Counted from the stretch's first letter, positions 36,216 to 46,251 are shown. The stretch is DNA of 64,000 nucleotides from Ketogulonicigenium vulgare WSH-001 (GCF_000223375.1 NC_017384.1:2234501-2298500), one strand, 5' to 3'. Notes: a model not told the origin generated them from the sequence alone. Numbers and translations are program-made.

Positions 36216-37460
36216 CTAAAGCGCCCATTCACCGCGGCGGAAGACCGCGGTGCGGGTGCCGTCAGCGGCGACGCCGTCGATATCCACTTCGCCCGAACCG
36301 ATCATCCAGTCGATATGGATCAGGCTGGAATTGCCGCCCTGCGCCTTGATCTGTTCGGGGGTCAGTTTCGCGCCATCGACGAAACAGTCGGAATAGCACT
36401 GGCCCAGCGCGATGTGGCAGGCGGCATTTTCGTCGAACAAAGTGTTATAGAACAGCACGCCCGAAGCCGAGATCGGCGAGGAATGCGGCACCAGCGCGAC
36501 CTCGCCCAGACGGCGGGCGCCCTCGTCGATATCCAGCACCTTTTGCAGCACCTCCTCGCCGGTCGCGGCATGAGCCTCGACAATGCGGCCACCCTCGAAC
36601 CGGACGCGGATATCGCGGATCAGCGTGCCGTTATGCGACAGCGGCTTGGTCGCGCTGACATAGCCCTCGACGCGCAGGGCGTGGGGGGTGGTGAACACTT
36701 CTTCGGTCGGAATGTTCGGGTTGCAGGTGATACCGTTCTTGGCCAGCGAGGCGCCGCCGTGCCATTCATGCCCATCCGCAAGGCCGACCATCAGATCGGT
36801 GCCGGGGCCGGTGAAATGCAGGCTCGCAAAGCGCTGCCCGTTCAACCAGCCGGATTTCTGCGCCAGATTGGCGTTATGTGCGTTCCACGCCGCCACCGGA
36901 TCAGGCTGATCCACGCGTGATGCGGCAAAGATCGCTTTGGCCAGCGCGACAATCGCTTCGTCCTCGGGCAGGTCAGGAAAGACCAGCTTGGCCCAGGCCG
37001 GGTTCGGGTATGAGACGATCGACCAATTGATGTCGAACCCCGAGATCTTTTCCAGCGCGGGTTTATAGGCCGCCGATGTCGCGCGGTTCACGCGGGCAAC
37101 CTTGGCAGGGTCCTGCGCCGAGAGCATCATCGGATTATCGCCCGAGATCGCCAGTCGCGCGGCATTGTTGTCGAAGGCTTCGCGCATCCCGCGATAGAGC
37201 CAGTCCGCCGCCTTATCGAAAGTCGCGTCATGGCCGTTTTCAAACCGCGCCAGCGTGATCGCCTCGTCCGACAGGATCGGCGTGATGACATTCGCGCCCG
37301 CCGCATAGGCATGGGCGACGATCCGGCGCACCAAAGGCAGTGCGGTCGTGGGCGCAGTCAGCACCAGATCCTGCCCTGCCTCCAGACGCAGGCCGACTTT
37401 CACCGCCACTTCGGCCAGACGGTCAACCATGGCCGGGTCAATCATTGCTTTCTCGCTCAT
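36216..37460 (-). CDS. M29-family aminopeptidase
   Basis: A 414-residue cytoplasmic metallo-aminopeptidase of the M29 (thermophilic aminopeptidase T/AmpS) family. Family segments are NIPTEEVFTTPHALRVEGYV with the metal-binding Glu, VALVPHSSPISASGVLFYNT, and HIALGQCYSDCF plus HIDWMIGSGEVDIDG near the C-terminus. Length is typical. GAAAGGAC lies just before the ATG. It is convergent with the quinoprotein accessory locus and appears monocistronic; no specific link to that locus is evident. Confidence 0.92.
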   Translation of the reverse strand: MSEKAMIDPAMVDRLAEVAVKVGLRLEAGQDLVLTAPTTALPLVRRIVAHAYAAGANVITPILSDEAITLARFENGHDATFDKAADWLYRGMREAFDNNAARLAISGDNPMMLSAQDPAKVARVNRATSAAYKPALEKISGFDINWSIVSYPNPAWAKLVFPDLPEDEAIVALAKAIFAASRVDQPDPVAAWNAHNANLAQKSGWLNGQRFASLHFTGPGTDLMVGLADGHEWHGGASLAKNGITCNPNIPTEEVFTTPHALRVEGYVSATKPLSHNGTLIRDIRVRFEGGRIVEAHAATGEEVLQKVLDIDEGARRLGEVALVPHSSPISASGVLFYNTLFDENAACHIALGQCYSDCFVDGAKLTPEQIKAQGGNSSLIHIDWMIGSGEVDIDGVAADGTRTAVFRRGEWAL

Positions 37461-37608
37461 CGCAGGTCCTTTCCTGTGTGCGGGCTGTCACCCATCCTAA
37501 TCTGCAAGGGGATAAGGTCAATCAATGCCCTAGGGGCTTCACAACCCCGTGGAACAGGCTATGACGGAGGCACACCCTTTACGATCCTGCCAGGCGCAGG
37601 CTGGTTTC

Positions 37609-39231
37609 ATGTCAGATACAGCAGCAGTCCCTTCCCCATTTTCGAACGCAACCTACCGCAATCTGTGGGCAGGCAACCTTGGCTCGGGCTTTGGCACGAT
37701 GATTCAGGCGGTGGGGGCGGCATGGCTGATGATGGCGCTGACCTCGTCGGTCGATATGGTCGCGCTGGTGCAGGCGGCCAATGCGCTGCCGGTGGTGATC
37801 CTGTCGCTGATCGGCGGTGCCATTGCCGACAGCTACAACCGCCGCAAAGTCATGCTGATGACCCAAAGCTTTATGATGGTCATCTCGGCGCTGTTGGCGC
37901 TGTTCGCGCTGATGGGGTGGTTGTCGCCTTGGGTTCTGCTGGGGTTCACCTTTTTGGTCGGCTGCGGCAATGCGCTGAACAACCCGTCGTGGCAGGCCTC
38001 GGTCGCCGATATCGTGCAGCGAGATCAGCTGCCGATGGCGGTCAGCTATAATGCGATCAGCTTTAACCTTGCGCGCAGCATGGGGCCGGCAGTAGGCGGC
38101 CTTATCGTCAGCACGATCGGGCCGGTGGGCGCCTTTGCCGTCAATGCACTGACCTATCTGGGGCCGCTGACCGCCATCGGCACCTGGAAAGCACCCCAGC
38201 GCGAGCGGACATTGCCGCCCGAAACCATCCTGCCCGCCGTAATGGCCGGGCTGCGCTATGTCGGCATGTCGCAAGACCTGCTGCGGATCATCCTGCGGTC
38301 GGGCCTGTTCGGGTTTGGCACGGTGATTTTGCAAGCACTGATGCCGGTGGTTGCGGCGCAGCAAATTGGCGGCGGGCCGCTGGTCTTTGGTCTGCTGCTG
38401 GGCAGTTTTGGCGTCGGTGCCGTCGGCGGCGCTTTCCTGGGACCGCGTATTCAAGGGCGATTCCTGTCCGAGAAAATCGTTGCCACCGTCAGCCTGATCT
38501 TTTCGGCGATGCTGGTGCTGGTCGCACTGTCCAGCCAGCTGTGGATGGCGATGCCCGCCATTTTGCTGGCGGGCGGCGTCTGGGTGATGACATTGTCACT
38601 GTTCAACGTCTCGGTCCAGATGGCCGCGCCGCGCTGGGTCGTGGGACGGGCGCTGGCGCTGTATCAGACTTCGATGTTTGCAGGTTTCGCGCTGGGCAGC
38701 TGGTTCTGGGGCCGTCTGGCCGAGGATTTCGGCCTGATGCCCACCTTTTTGCTGGCGGCCGGCACAATGCTGCTGGTGGCTGCAACGGGTCTGATCTGGC
38801 CGATGCCCCCCCGCGTCAGCCGCAACCTCGAGCCGCTGAACCGTTTTCAGGAACCCACTGTCGATCTGGCGCTGTCGCCGCGCAGCGGACCGATTGTGGT
38901 GCAGATCGTCTATACCGTCCCGCCCGAAAACACCGACCGCTTTTTGCACCTGATGCAGGACCGCAAGCGCATCCGTATGCGCGACGGCGCGCGCAACTGG
39001 ACATTGGCGCGCGATTTATCCGCGACAGACCACTGGGTCGAGCGGTATAAAGCCCCGACTTGGACCGATTACATTCGCCAGAACCAGCGGATCACACAGG
39101 CCGATGCGGCCATTGGCCTGAACCTGCGGGAATTGTTCCCCGAGGGCAGCCCGCCCATCGTGACCCGCTACCTCGAGCTGCACCACGAAACCCATCATAC
39201 GATGCGCGCCATCGACCATGATCACCACTGA
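37609..39231 (+). CDS. MFS transporter with C-terminal soluble domain (MFS_3 type)
   Basis: A protein of about 540 residues with 12 predicted membrane helices in the first 410 residues, starting NATYRNLWAGNLGSGFGTMI, characteristic of the EntS-like MFS_3 family. A soluble C-terminal domain of about 110 residues (IVVQIVYTVPPENTDRFLHL onward, then RMRDGARNWTL) is the ferredoxin-like extension seen in this family. In-frame ATGs also exist at 37549 and 37561; I prefer 37609 because it gives a normal N-terminus. The substrate is unknown; EntS relatives export siderophores. The HugZ-like gene follows after nine bases. Confidence 0.85.
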   Translation: MSDTAAVPSPFSNATYRNLWAGNLGSGFGTMIQAVGAAWLMMALTSSVDMVALVQAANALPVVILSLIGGAIADSYNRRKVMLMTQSFMMVISALLALFALMGWLSPWVLLGFTFLVGCGNALNNPSWQASVADIVQRDQLPMAVSYNAISFNLARSMGPAVGGLIVSTIGPVGAFAVNALTYLGPLTAIGTWKAPQRERTLPPETILPAVMAGLRYVGMSQDLLRIILRSGLFGFGTVILQALMPVVAAQQIGGGPLVFGLLLGSFGVGAVGGAFLGPRIQGRFLSEKIVATVSLIFSAMLVLVALSSQLWMAMPAILLAGGVWVMTLSLFNVSVQMAAPRWVVGRALALYQTSMFAGFALGSWFWGRLAEDFGLMPTFLLAAGTMLLVAATGLIWPMPPRVSRNLEPLNRFQEPTVDLALSPRSGPIVVQIVYTVPPENTDRFLHLMQDRKRIRMRDGARNWTLARDLSATDHWVERYKAPTWTDYIRQNQRITQADAAIGLNLRELFPEGSPPIVTRYLELHHETHHTMRAIDHDHH

Positions 39232-39240
39232 GGCAGCCTC

Positions 39241-39747
39241 ATGCAAGACGATCCCATCACGCCCCGCCCCGCTGAGATCAACGCGGCGCTTGGCGCAGCA
39301 TTCGACGCTGTCGCCTGCGGGCGCGAGCTGCTGCGCAATTCACCGGCGGCGGCGCTATCGACGCTGGACCCCGGCGGGTATCCCTATGGCACAGTGACGA
39401 ATTTGGCGGTGATGCCGGACGGCACACCGGTCTTTTTCGGCGCAGGCCTTGCGCTGCATGTGCGCAATATTCTGGCCGATAACCGCATCTCGCTGGTGCT
39501 GGCGCCCTTTGGCGTCAAAGATCTGCTGACCAATCCGCGCATGACGCTGGTTGGCCGCGCGCACCGCATCGCGGCGGGCGAGGATGTGGACGCGCGCGCC
39601 GCTTATCTGGCGCGCTTTCCAAAGGCAAAGCTGTATTTGCAACTGCCCGATGCGATGATGTTCCGCATGGAGGTCACGGGCGTGCAATTGTCGGGGGGCC
39701 CTGCGCGCAATGCCAGCGATCTGACACCGGCGGCGCTGCGCGACTAA
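39241..39747 (+). CDS. HugZ-like pyridoxamine-phosphate-oxidase-fold protein
   Basis: A 168-residue split-barrel protein of the PNPOx-like superfamily. AALSTLDPGGYPYGTVTNLA (about 36-55), HVRNILADNRISLVL and LTNPRMTLVGRA match the haem-utilisation (HugZ/HutZ) group, in which members bind haem or flavin. The C-terminal haem-binding extension of true HugZ is absent, so function is uncertain. GAGG lies seven bases before the ATG, nine bases after the MFS stop; the two genes are probably co-transcribed. Confidence 0.8.
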   Translation: MQDDPITPRPAEINAALGAAFDAVACGRELLRNSPAAALSTLDPGGYPYGTVTNLAVMPDGTPVFFGAGLALHVRNILADNRISLVLAPFGVKDLLTNPRMTLVGRAHRIAAGEDVDARAAYLARFPKAKLYLQLPDAMMFRMEVTGVQLSGGPARNASDLTPAALRD

Positions 39748-39749
39748 GC

Positions 39750-40586
39750 CTACAACATGGCCGCCGTCTTGCGCTGCAGATAAGATTTGCGGGCAAAGGC
39801 GGCCAGAAACAGCACGGTCAGGATCAACACGACCGTCGGCGCGGGGGCGCTGTCCAGATAAAAGCTGGCATAGACCCCGCCCAGCATCCCAAACAGACAG
39901 ACAGCAACGGCAACCGCCAGCATCTTGCCAAAGCGGCGCGTGACCAAAAAGGCAATCGCCCCCGGTGCGATCAGCAGGCCTACCGCCAGGATCAGGCCCG
40001 TCGCCGTCATCGTCGCCACGATCGTCAGCGACAGCACCGTCAGCAGCCCGTAATGCAGTACACGCACCGGCAGCCCCGAGGCGCGCGCCTGCGCCGGATC
40101 AAAGGCATGCAGCATCAGATCCTTCCACTTCAGCAGCAGCAGCACCGACACCACCAGCGCGATCACGCCCGCCGTCCACAAATCATCCGCCCCGACGCCC
40201 AGCATATTGCCGAACAGGATATGGTCGAGATGCGCATCCGAGGTGATCGATGTGTAAAGCACGATCCCAAGGCCAAACATCCCCGAGAACACCACCCCCA
40301 TGACTGTGTCTTGTTTCACGCGGCTGTTTTCAGCCAGATATCCCGTTGCAATGGATGTAAACAGCCCAGCCGCAAAAGCGCCGAATATCAACGGGATGCC
40401 AAAGATATAGGCCAGCACGATCCCCGGCAGCACGGCATGGCTGACCGCATCGCCCATCAGCGCCCAGCCTTTGAGCACCAAAAAGCACGACAGCAGCGCA
40501 GTGGGCACCGCGACAATTGCCGCGATGAAAAAGGCGTTTTGCATAAAGGCGAATTGGAACGGCAGCAGCAATGTATCCAGCATCAT
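39750..40586 (-). CDS. sitD: Mn/Fe ABC transporter permease (SitD-type)
   Basis: A 278-residue permease of the metal ABC-3 family with about eight helices (AFFIAAIVAVPTALLSCFLV, GDAVSHAVLPGIVLAY, TGLILAVGLLIAPGAIAFLV). Family features include the conserved GDAVSHAVLPG loop. Its ATG overlaps the stop of the other permease (ATGA), as usual in sitABCD operons. It should form the membrane channel together with the 40583-41446 product. It ends three bases from the convergent HugZ-like gene. Confidence 0.9.
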   Translation of the reverse strand: MMLDTLLLPFQFAFMQNAFFIAAIVAVPTALLSCFLVLKGWALMGDAVSHAVLPGIVLAYIFGIPLIFGAFAAGLFTSIATGYLAENSRVKQDTVMGVVFSGMFGLGIVLYTSITSDAHLDHILFGNMLGVGADDLWTAGVIALVVSVLLLLKWKDLMLHAFDPAQARASGLPVRVLHYGLLTVLSLTIVATMTATGLILAVGLLIAPGAIAFLVTRRFGKMLAVAVAVCLFGMLGGVYASFYLDSAPAPTVVLILTVLFLAAFARKSYLQRKTAAML

Positions 40587-41446
40587 GCCGCCTCGCTTTC
40601 ACGCAGGGCAGCGCGCGCCTTGGCCCGCGCTGCCAGCAGCCCGTGTTTGGGCGCAAAGATGAACGCAGCAAGGAAGATCAGCGTTTGCAGGCAGACGATG
40701 ATGCCGCCCGTCGCGCCATCCAGATAATAGGAAATATAGGCGCCGAAAAAGCTGGTCAGCGTGCCGATGGCGACCGACAGCGCGATCAGGCGCGGAAAAC
40801 GATCGCACAGCAGATAGGCTGTGGCACCCGGCGTCACCACCATCGCAATCACCAAAAACGCGCCAACCGTCTGCATTGCGGCCACCACACAGGCCGCCAG
40901 CAGCACAAAGAACACCGCTTTCAGCACATTGGGACGCAGACCGATAGAGCGGGCGTGGTTCTCGTCAAAGAACACGACCATCAGATCCTTCCATTTCAGC
41001 AGCAGAATCGCCAGCGAGACAACGCCGATGATCGCCAGTTGCAGCGTATCTTCGGGCGTGATGGCAAGGATATTGCCCATGGTAATCGTCTGAACCGAGA
41101 CCGACATCGGATTGATCGAGACCATGAACAGCCCAAGACCAAAGAAGGAGGTAAAGATCAGCCCGATCACAACATCAACCTTTAGGCCCGTGCGATCCGA
41201 CAGGAACAGCATCGCCGCCGCAGCAAGGCCGCCCGCGAAAAACGCGCCCAGCGCAAAGGGCAGCCCCAGCATATAGGCCCCCGCCACCCCCGGCACGACC
41301 GCATGGGACAATGCATCGCCGATCAACGACCAGCCCTTCAGCATCAGATAGGCCGACAGGAATGCGCAAACCGCGCCGACCAGCGCGGAGACCCACATGG
41401 CGTTCATCATATAGCTGTAGGTGAACGGCTCAAATAGCACGCTCAT
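40583..41446 (-). CDS. sitC: Mn/Fe ABC transporter permease (SitC-type)
   Basis: A 287-residue ABC-3 family permease: [40 protein letters not shown] and [18 protein letters not shown] are diagnostic. It overlaps the ATPase gene upstream and the second permease downstream by ATGA on both sides, so the three are translationally coupled. Two separate permease genes plus one ATPase and one binding protein is the SitABCD arrangement for Mn(II)/Fe(II) uptake. Confidence 0.9.
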   Translation of the reverse strand: MSVLFEPFTYSYMMNAMWVSALVGAVCAFLSAYLMLKGWSLIGDALSHAVVPGVAGAYMLGLPFALGAFFAGGLAAAAMLFLSDRTGLKVDVVIGLIFTSFFGLGLFMVSINPMSVSVQTITMGNILAITPEDTLQLAIIGVVSLAILLLKWKDLMVVFFDENHARSIGLRPNVLKAVFFVLLAACVVAAMQTVGAFLVIAMVVTPGATAYLLCDRFPRLIALSVAIGTLTSFFGAYISYYLDGATGGIIVCLQTLIFLAAFIFAPKHGLLAARAKARAALRESEAA

Positions 41447-42339
41447 TGCGCACCCTCGCGGGTGTGGGTGCGCTCGCCATATTGCACCAGCGGGCGTTCG
41501 TCATCGCTAAAGATCGTCACGTGGCGACCGTCGTCGTCATCATGCAGCGCATCGCCGCCAAGAGTGAAATGGCGCAACACGCCGCCAAACGCTGCCTCGA
41601 GATTTTCGCGCGTAAAGGTCGTCTCGGTCGGACCATAGCCAATGACAGTGCCCTTGACCAAGACCACGCGGTCGCAAAACTCGGGCACCGATCCAAGGTT
41701 ATGGGTCGAGACCAGCATCACGCGCCCCTCGTCCCGCAGCTCGCGCAAAAGGGTGATAATCTGTTCCTCGGTTTTCACATCGACGCCGGTGAACGGCTCG
41801 TCGAGCAGGATCACGCGGCCATCTTGGGCCAGCGCGCGCGCCAGAAAGACGCGCTTTTTCTGGCCGCCCGACAGCTCGCCAATCTGGCGGTGCCGGAATT
41901 CTTGCATATTCACGCGCTGAAGAGCCATATCGACCGCCGCGTGATCCGCCTTTGAGGGGCGGCGCAAAAAGCCCATATGGCCATAGCGCCCCATCATCAC
42001 CACATCCTCGACCAGTACCGGAAAGGTCCAGTCGACCTCCTCGGACTGCGGGACATAGGCGACAAGGTTCTGTTTCAACGCCTCGCGCACGCTACGGCCA
42101 AGCAGGCGGATATCCCCCTTGGCCAAGGGCACAAAGCCCATGATCGCCTTGAAAAGCGTGGATTTTCCGGCGCCGTTCACCCCCACAAGCGCCGTAACGG
42201 TGCCCTTTGGGATTTCGAAACTGGCATCGCGTAGGGCGGTATGTCCATTGCGATAGGTAACGGTGATGCCCTCCGCGTGGATCCCGCCGCCCGGATCGCT
42301 GTCATGCTGCGGGGCGGGGGATGGGGTGGGGTGGCTCAT
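41443..42339 (-). CDS. sitB: Mn/Fe ABC transporter ATPase (SitB-type)
   Basis: A 298-residue ATPase with Walker [11 protein letters not shown] (about 51-60), Q-loop [14 protein letters not shown], signature [15 protein letters not shown] and Walker [13 protein letters not shown]. The Q-loop text is typical of SitB/MntB-type metal importers. The C-terminal tail contains an Asp/His-rich stretch ([13 protein letters not shown]), which might sense metal. It follows the binding-protein gene after 43 bases. Confidence 0.92.
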   Translation of the reverse strand: MSHPTPSPAPQHDSDPGGGIHAEGITVTYRNGHTALRDASFEIPKGTVTALVGVNGAGKSTLFKAIMGFVPLAKGDIRLLGRSVREALKQNLVAYVPQSEEVDWTFPVLVEDVVMMGRYGHMGFLRRPSKADHAAVDMALQRVNMQEFRHRQIGELSGGQKKRVFLARALAQDGRVILLDEPFTGVDVKTEEQIITLLRELRDEGRVMLVSTHNLGSVPEFCDRVVLVKGTVIGYGPTETTFTRENLEAAFGGVLRHFTLGGDALHDDDDGRHVTIFSDDERPLVQYGERTHTREGAQ

Positions 42340-42382
42340 GTGCTTGTCCTGCCGGATGGGTCGGTCGCCCTGATTTAATAGT

Positions 42383-43288
42383 TTATTGTGCCGCGCCGGT
42401 CAGGCCGCGCGCAACGGTTTCCGACGTCACACGCAACAAATCGAGATATGTCGGCACCGGGCCATCGGGTTCGGACAGGCTATCGACGTAAAGCTCACCG
42501 CCATAGGTGGCGCCCGTCTCGCGCGCGACCTGTTTGGCGGGGCCGGTGTTGACGGTACTCTCGCAAAAGACGACCGGAATATGATGTTCGCGCACGCCGT
42601 CGATGACCGCGCGCACCTGGCGCGGCGTGCCCATCTGGTCCGCGTTCATCGGCCACAGATACAGCTCGTGCAGACCAAAATCGCGGGCGAGATAGCTGAA
42701 CGCGCCTTCGCAGGTGACCAACCAGCGCTGCGCCTCGGGAACGGCGGCGATCTCGGCCCGCAATGGCTCTAGCACCGCGCGCAGCTCGTCGCGATAGGCA
42801 TCGGCATTCGCGGCATAAATGCTCGCATTGCCCGGGTCGTGCTGCGCAAGGGCCGCTTCGATATTGTTGATATAGATGATGGCGTTATCCAGACCCATCC
42901 ACGCATGGGGATTGGGACGGCCGTCATAATCCCCGCCAGAAATCGAAATCGGATCAATCCCGTCGGTCAGCGTGACCGAGGGCACATCCCCCAAATTGTT
43001 CAGGAATTGCTGGAACCACAGTTCCAGATTCAACCCGTTCCACAGGATCAGATCGGCCCCTTGGGCGCGGACGATATCTTGGGGCGTCGGCTCGTATCCG
43101 TGGATTTCCGCACCGGGCACGGTGATCGACACGACATCTGCCGCATCACCCGCCACGCGCTGCGCCATATCGGCCAGCACGGTAAAGGTGGTCACCACTT
43201 TCAGCCGTGCATCATTCGCCATCGCCGCGTTTGTCATCAGCGCCGTTGCCGCAACAGCACCCAGCAAACGCATCATCGTCCCAGACAT
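42383..43288 (-). CDS. sitA: Mn/Fe ABC transporter binding protein (SitA-type)
   Basis: A 301-residue periplasmic metal-binding protein (cluster A-I fold) with a signal peptide 1-24. The four metal ligands are visible: His63 (EIHGYEPTP), His128 (NPHAW), Glu194 (CEGAFSYL) and Asp269 (VDSLSEPDG). His-His-Glu-Asp is the manganese/iron type (PsaA/SitA), whereas zinc proteins have a third His and a His-rich loop, both absent here. It is the first gene of the operon; two palindromic operators lie 37-81 bases upstream of its ATG. Confidence 0.93.
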   Translation of the reverse strand: MSGTMMRLLGAVAATALMTNAAMANDARLKVVTTFTVLADMAQRVAGDAADVVSITVPGAEIHGYEPTPQDIVRAQGADLILWNGLNLELWFQQFLNNLGDVPSVTLTDGIDPISISGGDYDGRPNPHAWMGLDNAIIYINNIEAALAQHDPGNASIYAANADAYRDELRAVLEPLRAEIAAVPEAQRWLVTCEGAFSYLARDFGLHELYLWPMNADQMGTPRQVRAVIDGVREHHIPVVFCESTVNTGPAKQVARETGATYGGELYVDSLSEPDGPVPTYLDLLRVTSETVARGLTGAAQ

Positions 43289-43324
43289 ATTCCACCCCTT
43301 CAGCTTTCGTTAAGTCACCCTAGT

Positions 43325-43339
43325 TGCGAATTATTCGCA
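43325..43339 (-). promoter_or_regulatory. Mur/Fur-type operator, copy 1
   Basis: TGCGAAT-T-ATTCGCA: two perfect 7-base half-sites around one base. It resembles the operators of manganese-responsive Fur-family regulators (Mur) that control sitABCD in alphaproteobacteria. It lies 37 bases upstream of the sitA ATG. The regulator assignment is inferred. Confidence 0.7.
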
Positions 43340-43354
43340 TTAGCAAGCAGAATT

Positions 43355-43369
43355 TGCGAATTATTCGCA
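43355..43369 (-). promoter_or_regulatory. Mur/Fur-type operator, copy 2
   Basis: The same 15 bases as copy 1, with symmetry extended to 19 bases (43353-43371). The two centres are exactly 30 bp apart (43332 and 43362), about three helical turns, so two dimers could bind on one face of the DNA. The intact PQQ dehydrogenase starts 168 bases away in the other direction. Confidence 0.7.
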
Positions 43370-43388
43370 AAAACAGAAAATCTTCATT

Positions 43389-43451
43389 GCGTGATCACAA
43401 TTGCGCGGGATTTTCGTGATTTTCCGCTTGAACGGTGACGCAAAATGTCAC
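43389..43451 (+). promoter_or_regulatory. Possible operators upstream of the intact PQQ dehydrogenase
   Basis: Two elements lie here: GCGTGATCACAATT (43389-43402), which differs in one base from 19236-19249 upstream of the cytochrome gene, and GTGAC-N7-GTCAC (43435-43451), a perfect inverted repeat about 86 bases before the ATG. No convincing -35/-10 pair was found. Function is inferred only from symmetry and position. Confidence 0.4.
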
Positions 43452-43536
43452 AGCGTCAGATTGTCGCACGTGCTGCGGCGGTGCAGCATTGGCCCCGGGA
43501 GGGTGACCGCTGCACCAACCCATCTGGAGGACAGAG

Positions 43537-45276
43537 ATGAAACCGACTTCGCTGCTTTGGGCCAGTGCTGGCGCACTTGCATTGCTTGCCGCACCCGCCT
43601 TTGCTCAAGTGACCCCCGTCACCGATGAATTGCTGGCGAACCCGCCCGCTGGTGAATGGATCAGCTACGGTCAGAACCAAGAAAACTACCGTCACTCGCC
43701 CCTGACGCAGATCACGACTGAGAACGTCGGCCAACTGCAACTGGTCTGGGCGCGCGGCATGCAGCCGGGCAAAGTCCAAGTCACGCCCCTGATCCATGAC
43801 GGCGTCATGTATCTGGCAAACCCGGGCGACGTGATCCAGGCCATCGACGCCAAAACTGGCGATCTGATCTGGGAACACCGCCGCCAACTGCCGAACATCG
43901 CCACGCTGAACAGCTTTGGCGAGCCGACCCGCGGCATGGCGCTGTACGGCACCAACGTTTACTTTGTTTCGTGGGACAACCACCTGGTCGCCCTCGACAC
44001 CGCAACTGGCCAAGTGACGTTCGACGTCGACCGCGGCCAAGGCGAAGACATGGTTTCGAACTCGTCGGGCCCGATCGTGGCAAACGGCGTGATCGTTGCC
44101 GGTTCGACCTGCCAATACTCGCCGTTCGGCTGCTTTGTCTCGGGCCACGACTCGGCCACCGGTGAAGAGCTGTGGCGCAACTACTTCATCCCGCGCGCTG
44201 GCGAAGAGGGTGATGAGACTTGGGGCAACGATTACGAAGCCCGTTGGATGACCGGTGCCTGGGGCCAGATCACCTATGACCCCGTCACCAACCTTGTCCA
44301 CTACGGCTCGACCGCTGTGGGTCCGGCGTCGGAAACCCAACGCGGCACCCCGGGCGGCACGCTGTACGGCACGAACACCCGTTTCGCCGTGCGTCCTGAC
44401 ACGGGCGAGATTGTCTGGCGTCACCAGACCCTGCCCCGCGACAACTGGGACCAGGAATGCACGTTCGAGATGATGGTCACCAATGTGGATGTCCAACCCT
44501 CGACCGAGATGGAAGGTCTGCAGTCGATCAACCCGAACGCCGCAACTGGCGAGCGTCGCGTGCTGACCGGCGTTCCGTGCAAAACCGGCACCATGTGGCA
44601 GTTCGACGCCGAAACCGGCGAATTCCTGTGGGCCCGTGATACCAACTACCAGAACATGATCGAATCCATCGACGAAAACGGCATCGTGACCGTGAACGAA
44701 GATGCGATCCTGAAGGAACTGGATGTTGAATATGACGTCTGCCCGACCTTCTTGGGCGGCCGCGACTGGCCGTCGGCCGCACTGAACCCCGACAGCGGCA
44801 TCTACTTCATCCCGCTGAACAACGTCTGCTATGACATGATGGCCGTCGATCAGGAATTCACCTCGATGGACGTCTATAACACCAGCAACGTGACCAAGCT
44901 GCCGCCCGGCAAGGATATGATCGGTCGTATTGACGCGATCGACATCAGCACGGGTCGTACGCTGTGGTCGGTCGAACGTGCTGCGGCGAACTATTCGCCC
45001 GTCTTGTCGACCGGCGGCGGCGTTCTGTTCAACGGTGGTACGGATCGTTACTTCCGCGCCCTCAGCCAAGAAACCGGCGAGACCCTGTGGCAGACCCGCC
45101 TTGCAACCGTCGCGTCGGGCCAGGCCATCTCTTACGAGGTTGACGGCATGCAATATGTCGCCATCGCAGGTGGTGGTGTCAGCTATGGCTCGGGCCTGAA
45201 CTCGGCACTGGCTGGCGAGCGAGTCGACTCGACCGCCATCGGTAACGCCGTCTACGTCTTCGCCCTGCCGCAATAA
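43537..45276 (+). CDS. sdh: PQQ-dependent dehydrogenase (L-sorbose/alcohol dehydrogenase type)
   Basis: A 579-residue periplasmic quinoprotein with signal peptide 1-23 (ends APAFA) and mature N-terminus [10 protein letters not shown]. Propeller W-motifs recur: [65 protein letters not shown] and [12 protein letters not shown]. From memory it closely matches the sorbose/alcohol dehydrogenases of Ketogulonicigenium vulgare, which convert L-sorbose through sorbosone toward 2-keto-L-gulonate and reduce cytochrome c. GGAGG lies before the ATG and a strong terminator follows. No cytochrome gene is adjacent; the one at 19632 may serve both copies. The first 655 bases after the signal peptide equal the frameshifted copy. 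Substrate range cannot be read from sequence. Confidence 0.92.
   Translation: MKPTSLLWASAGALALLAAPAFAQVTPVTDELLANPPAGEWISYGQNQENYRHSPLTQITTENVGQLQLVWARGMQPGKVQVTPLIHDGVMYLANPGDVIQAIDAKTGDLIWEHRRQLPNIATLNSFGEPTRGMALYGTNVYFVSWDNHLVALDTATGQVTFDVDRGQGEDMVSNSSGPIVANGVIVAGSTCQYSPFGCFVSGHDSATGEELWRNYFIPRAGEEGDETWGNDYEARWMTGAWGQITYDPVTNLVHYGSTAVGPASETQRGTPGGTLYGTNTRFAVRPDTGEIVWRHQTLPRDNWDQECTFEMMVTNVDVQPSTEMEGLQSINPNAATGERRVLTGVPCKTGTMWQFDAETGEFLWARDTNYQNMIESIDENGIVTVNEDAILKELDVEYDVCPTFLGGRDWPSAALNPDSGIYFIPLNNVCYDMMAVDQEFTSMDVYNTSNVTKLPPGKDMIGRIDAIDISTGRTLWSVERAAANYSPVLSTGGGVLFNGGTDRYFRALSQETGETLWQTRLATVASGQAISYEVDGMQYVAIAGGGVSYGSGLNSALAGERVDSTAIGNAVYVFALPQ
43601..44255 (+). repeat. Recombination tract shared with 20309-20964
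   Basis: Identical to 20309-20964 except for the one-base insertion in that copy. The tract begins inside the last signal-peptide codons and ends at the codons for MTG before AWGQ. Flanking parts of the two genes are clearly diverged. Confidence 0.9.
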
Positions 45277-45319
45277 GGGCGGATACCCGCAGGCAACTGC
45301 AACCTTGCTGTGCGAAAGA

Positions 45320-45345
45320 GGCTCGCGGTGGAAACACCGCGAGCC
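45320..45345 (+). terminator. Rho-independent terminator of the PQQ dehydrogenase gene
   Basis: GGCTCGCGGTG-GAAA-CACCGCGAGCC is a perfect 11-bp stem with a GAAA loop, followed by TTGTCT, 43 bases after the stop codon. It isolates the gene from the GNAT gene downstream. Confidence 0.9.
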
Positions 45346-45397
45346 TTGTCTCATGCGCATTCGCCGGATTTAATAGCCGCAAAGCAAGGATAATGTG

Positions 45398-46063
45398 ATG
45401 GATCTTTCCAACTGGACCGCCCGCCCCCGCCCCGAACGTGTCACATTGCAGGGGCGTTACTGCCGCCTCGAGGCGTTAGAGGCGCGACATGCGGCAAGTC
45501 TGTTCACCGCCAGCTCGACCGCTGATATTGACGCGCGTTTCGCCTATTTGTTCGACCAACCGCCCGCCTCGGTCCAGCACATGGAGGCGTGGATCGCAGG
45601 GTTCCAAACCACCAGCGACCCGCTGATGTTCGCGCTGATTGACGCGCCATCGGGCGCGGTTGCGGGACGCCAAGCGCTGATGCGCATCGATCCGGCACAT
45701 GGCGTGCTGGAAATCGGCCATATCTATTGGGGGCCACTGGCGGCGCGCAAACGGCCCGCCACAGAATCCATCTATCTGCTGCTGCGCTATGCCTTTGATA
45801 CGCTGGGATATCGCCGGGTCGAATGGAAATGCCACGGGCTGAACACCCCATCGCGCAAGGCTGCGCTGCGGTTTGGCTTTCAATACGAGGGACTGTTCCG
45901 CAACCATATGGTAATGAAGGGTGAAAACCGCGACACCGCTTGGTTTGCGATCACGCTCGAGGATTGGCAATCACTGCGCCCCGCCTATGAGGCCTGGCTT
46001 TCCCCGGAAAACTTTGACAGCGATGGGCAGCAGCGGCAAAGCCTGCAGGCCCTGATCGCTTGA
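45398..46063 (+). CDS. GNAT-family N-acetyltransferase (RimJ/RimL-like)
   Basis: A 221-residue acetyltransferase. It has the long-form GNAT layout of ribosomal-protein-type enzymes: GVLEIGHIYWGPLAARKRPA (about 107-126), the acetyl-CoA-binding region after it, then YRRVEWKCHGLNTPSRKAAL and FGFQYEGLFRNHMVMKGENR, a set typical of the RimJ/RimL group. AAGGA seven bases before ATG 45398 decides the start; a GTG three bases earlier is possible. The acceptor substrate is unknown. Confidence 0.85.
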   Translation: MDLSNWTARPRPERVTLQGRYCRLEALEARHAASLFTASSTADIDARFAYLFDQPPASVQHMEAWIAGFQTTSDPLMFALIDAPSGAVAGRQALMRIDPAHGVLEIGHIYWGPLAARKRPATESIYLLLRYAFDTLGYRRVEWKCHGLNTPSRKAALRFGFQYEGLFRNHMVMKGENRDTAWFAITLEDWQSLRPAYEAWLSPENFDSDGQQRQSLQALIA

Positions 46064-46182
46064 GGGCGGCATCCGCGTCATAGTTACGGCAAGGATCACC
46101 AAAAGGTTAAAATTCGACGGGCGCCCGGCCGTTCGATAACCCTGCCACCCAAAAAGAGTGGTGAACCGATGCGGCAGCCTAT

Positions 46183-46251
46183 CCTGCCATCGCAAGATCA
46201 GAAACCCATGAGATATATGAAGATTTACCTTCATAGCGCTAGGATGGCAGG
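46183..46251 (+). promoter_or_regulatory. Structured leader before the GT61 gene
   Basis: CCTGCCATC (46183-46191) pairs perfectly with GATGGCAGG (46243-46251). Nested inside, TATGAAG/CTTCATA (46216-46222 and 46229-46235) form a second stem with a 6-base loop. The element ends 46 bases before the coding start. It may be a 5' RNA structure or an upstream terminator without a U-run. Confidence 0.45.
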
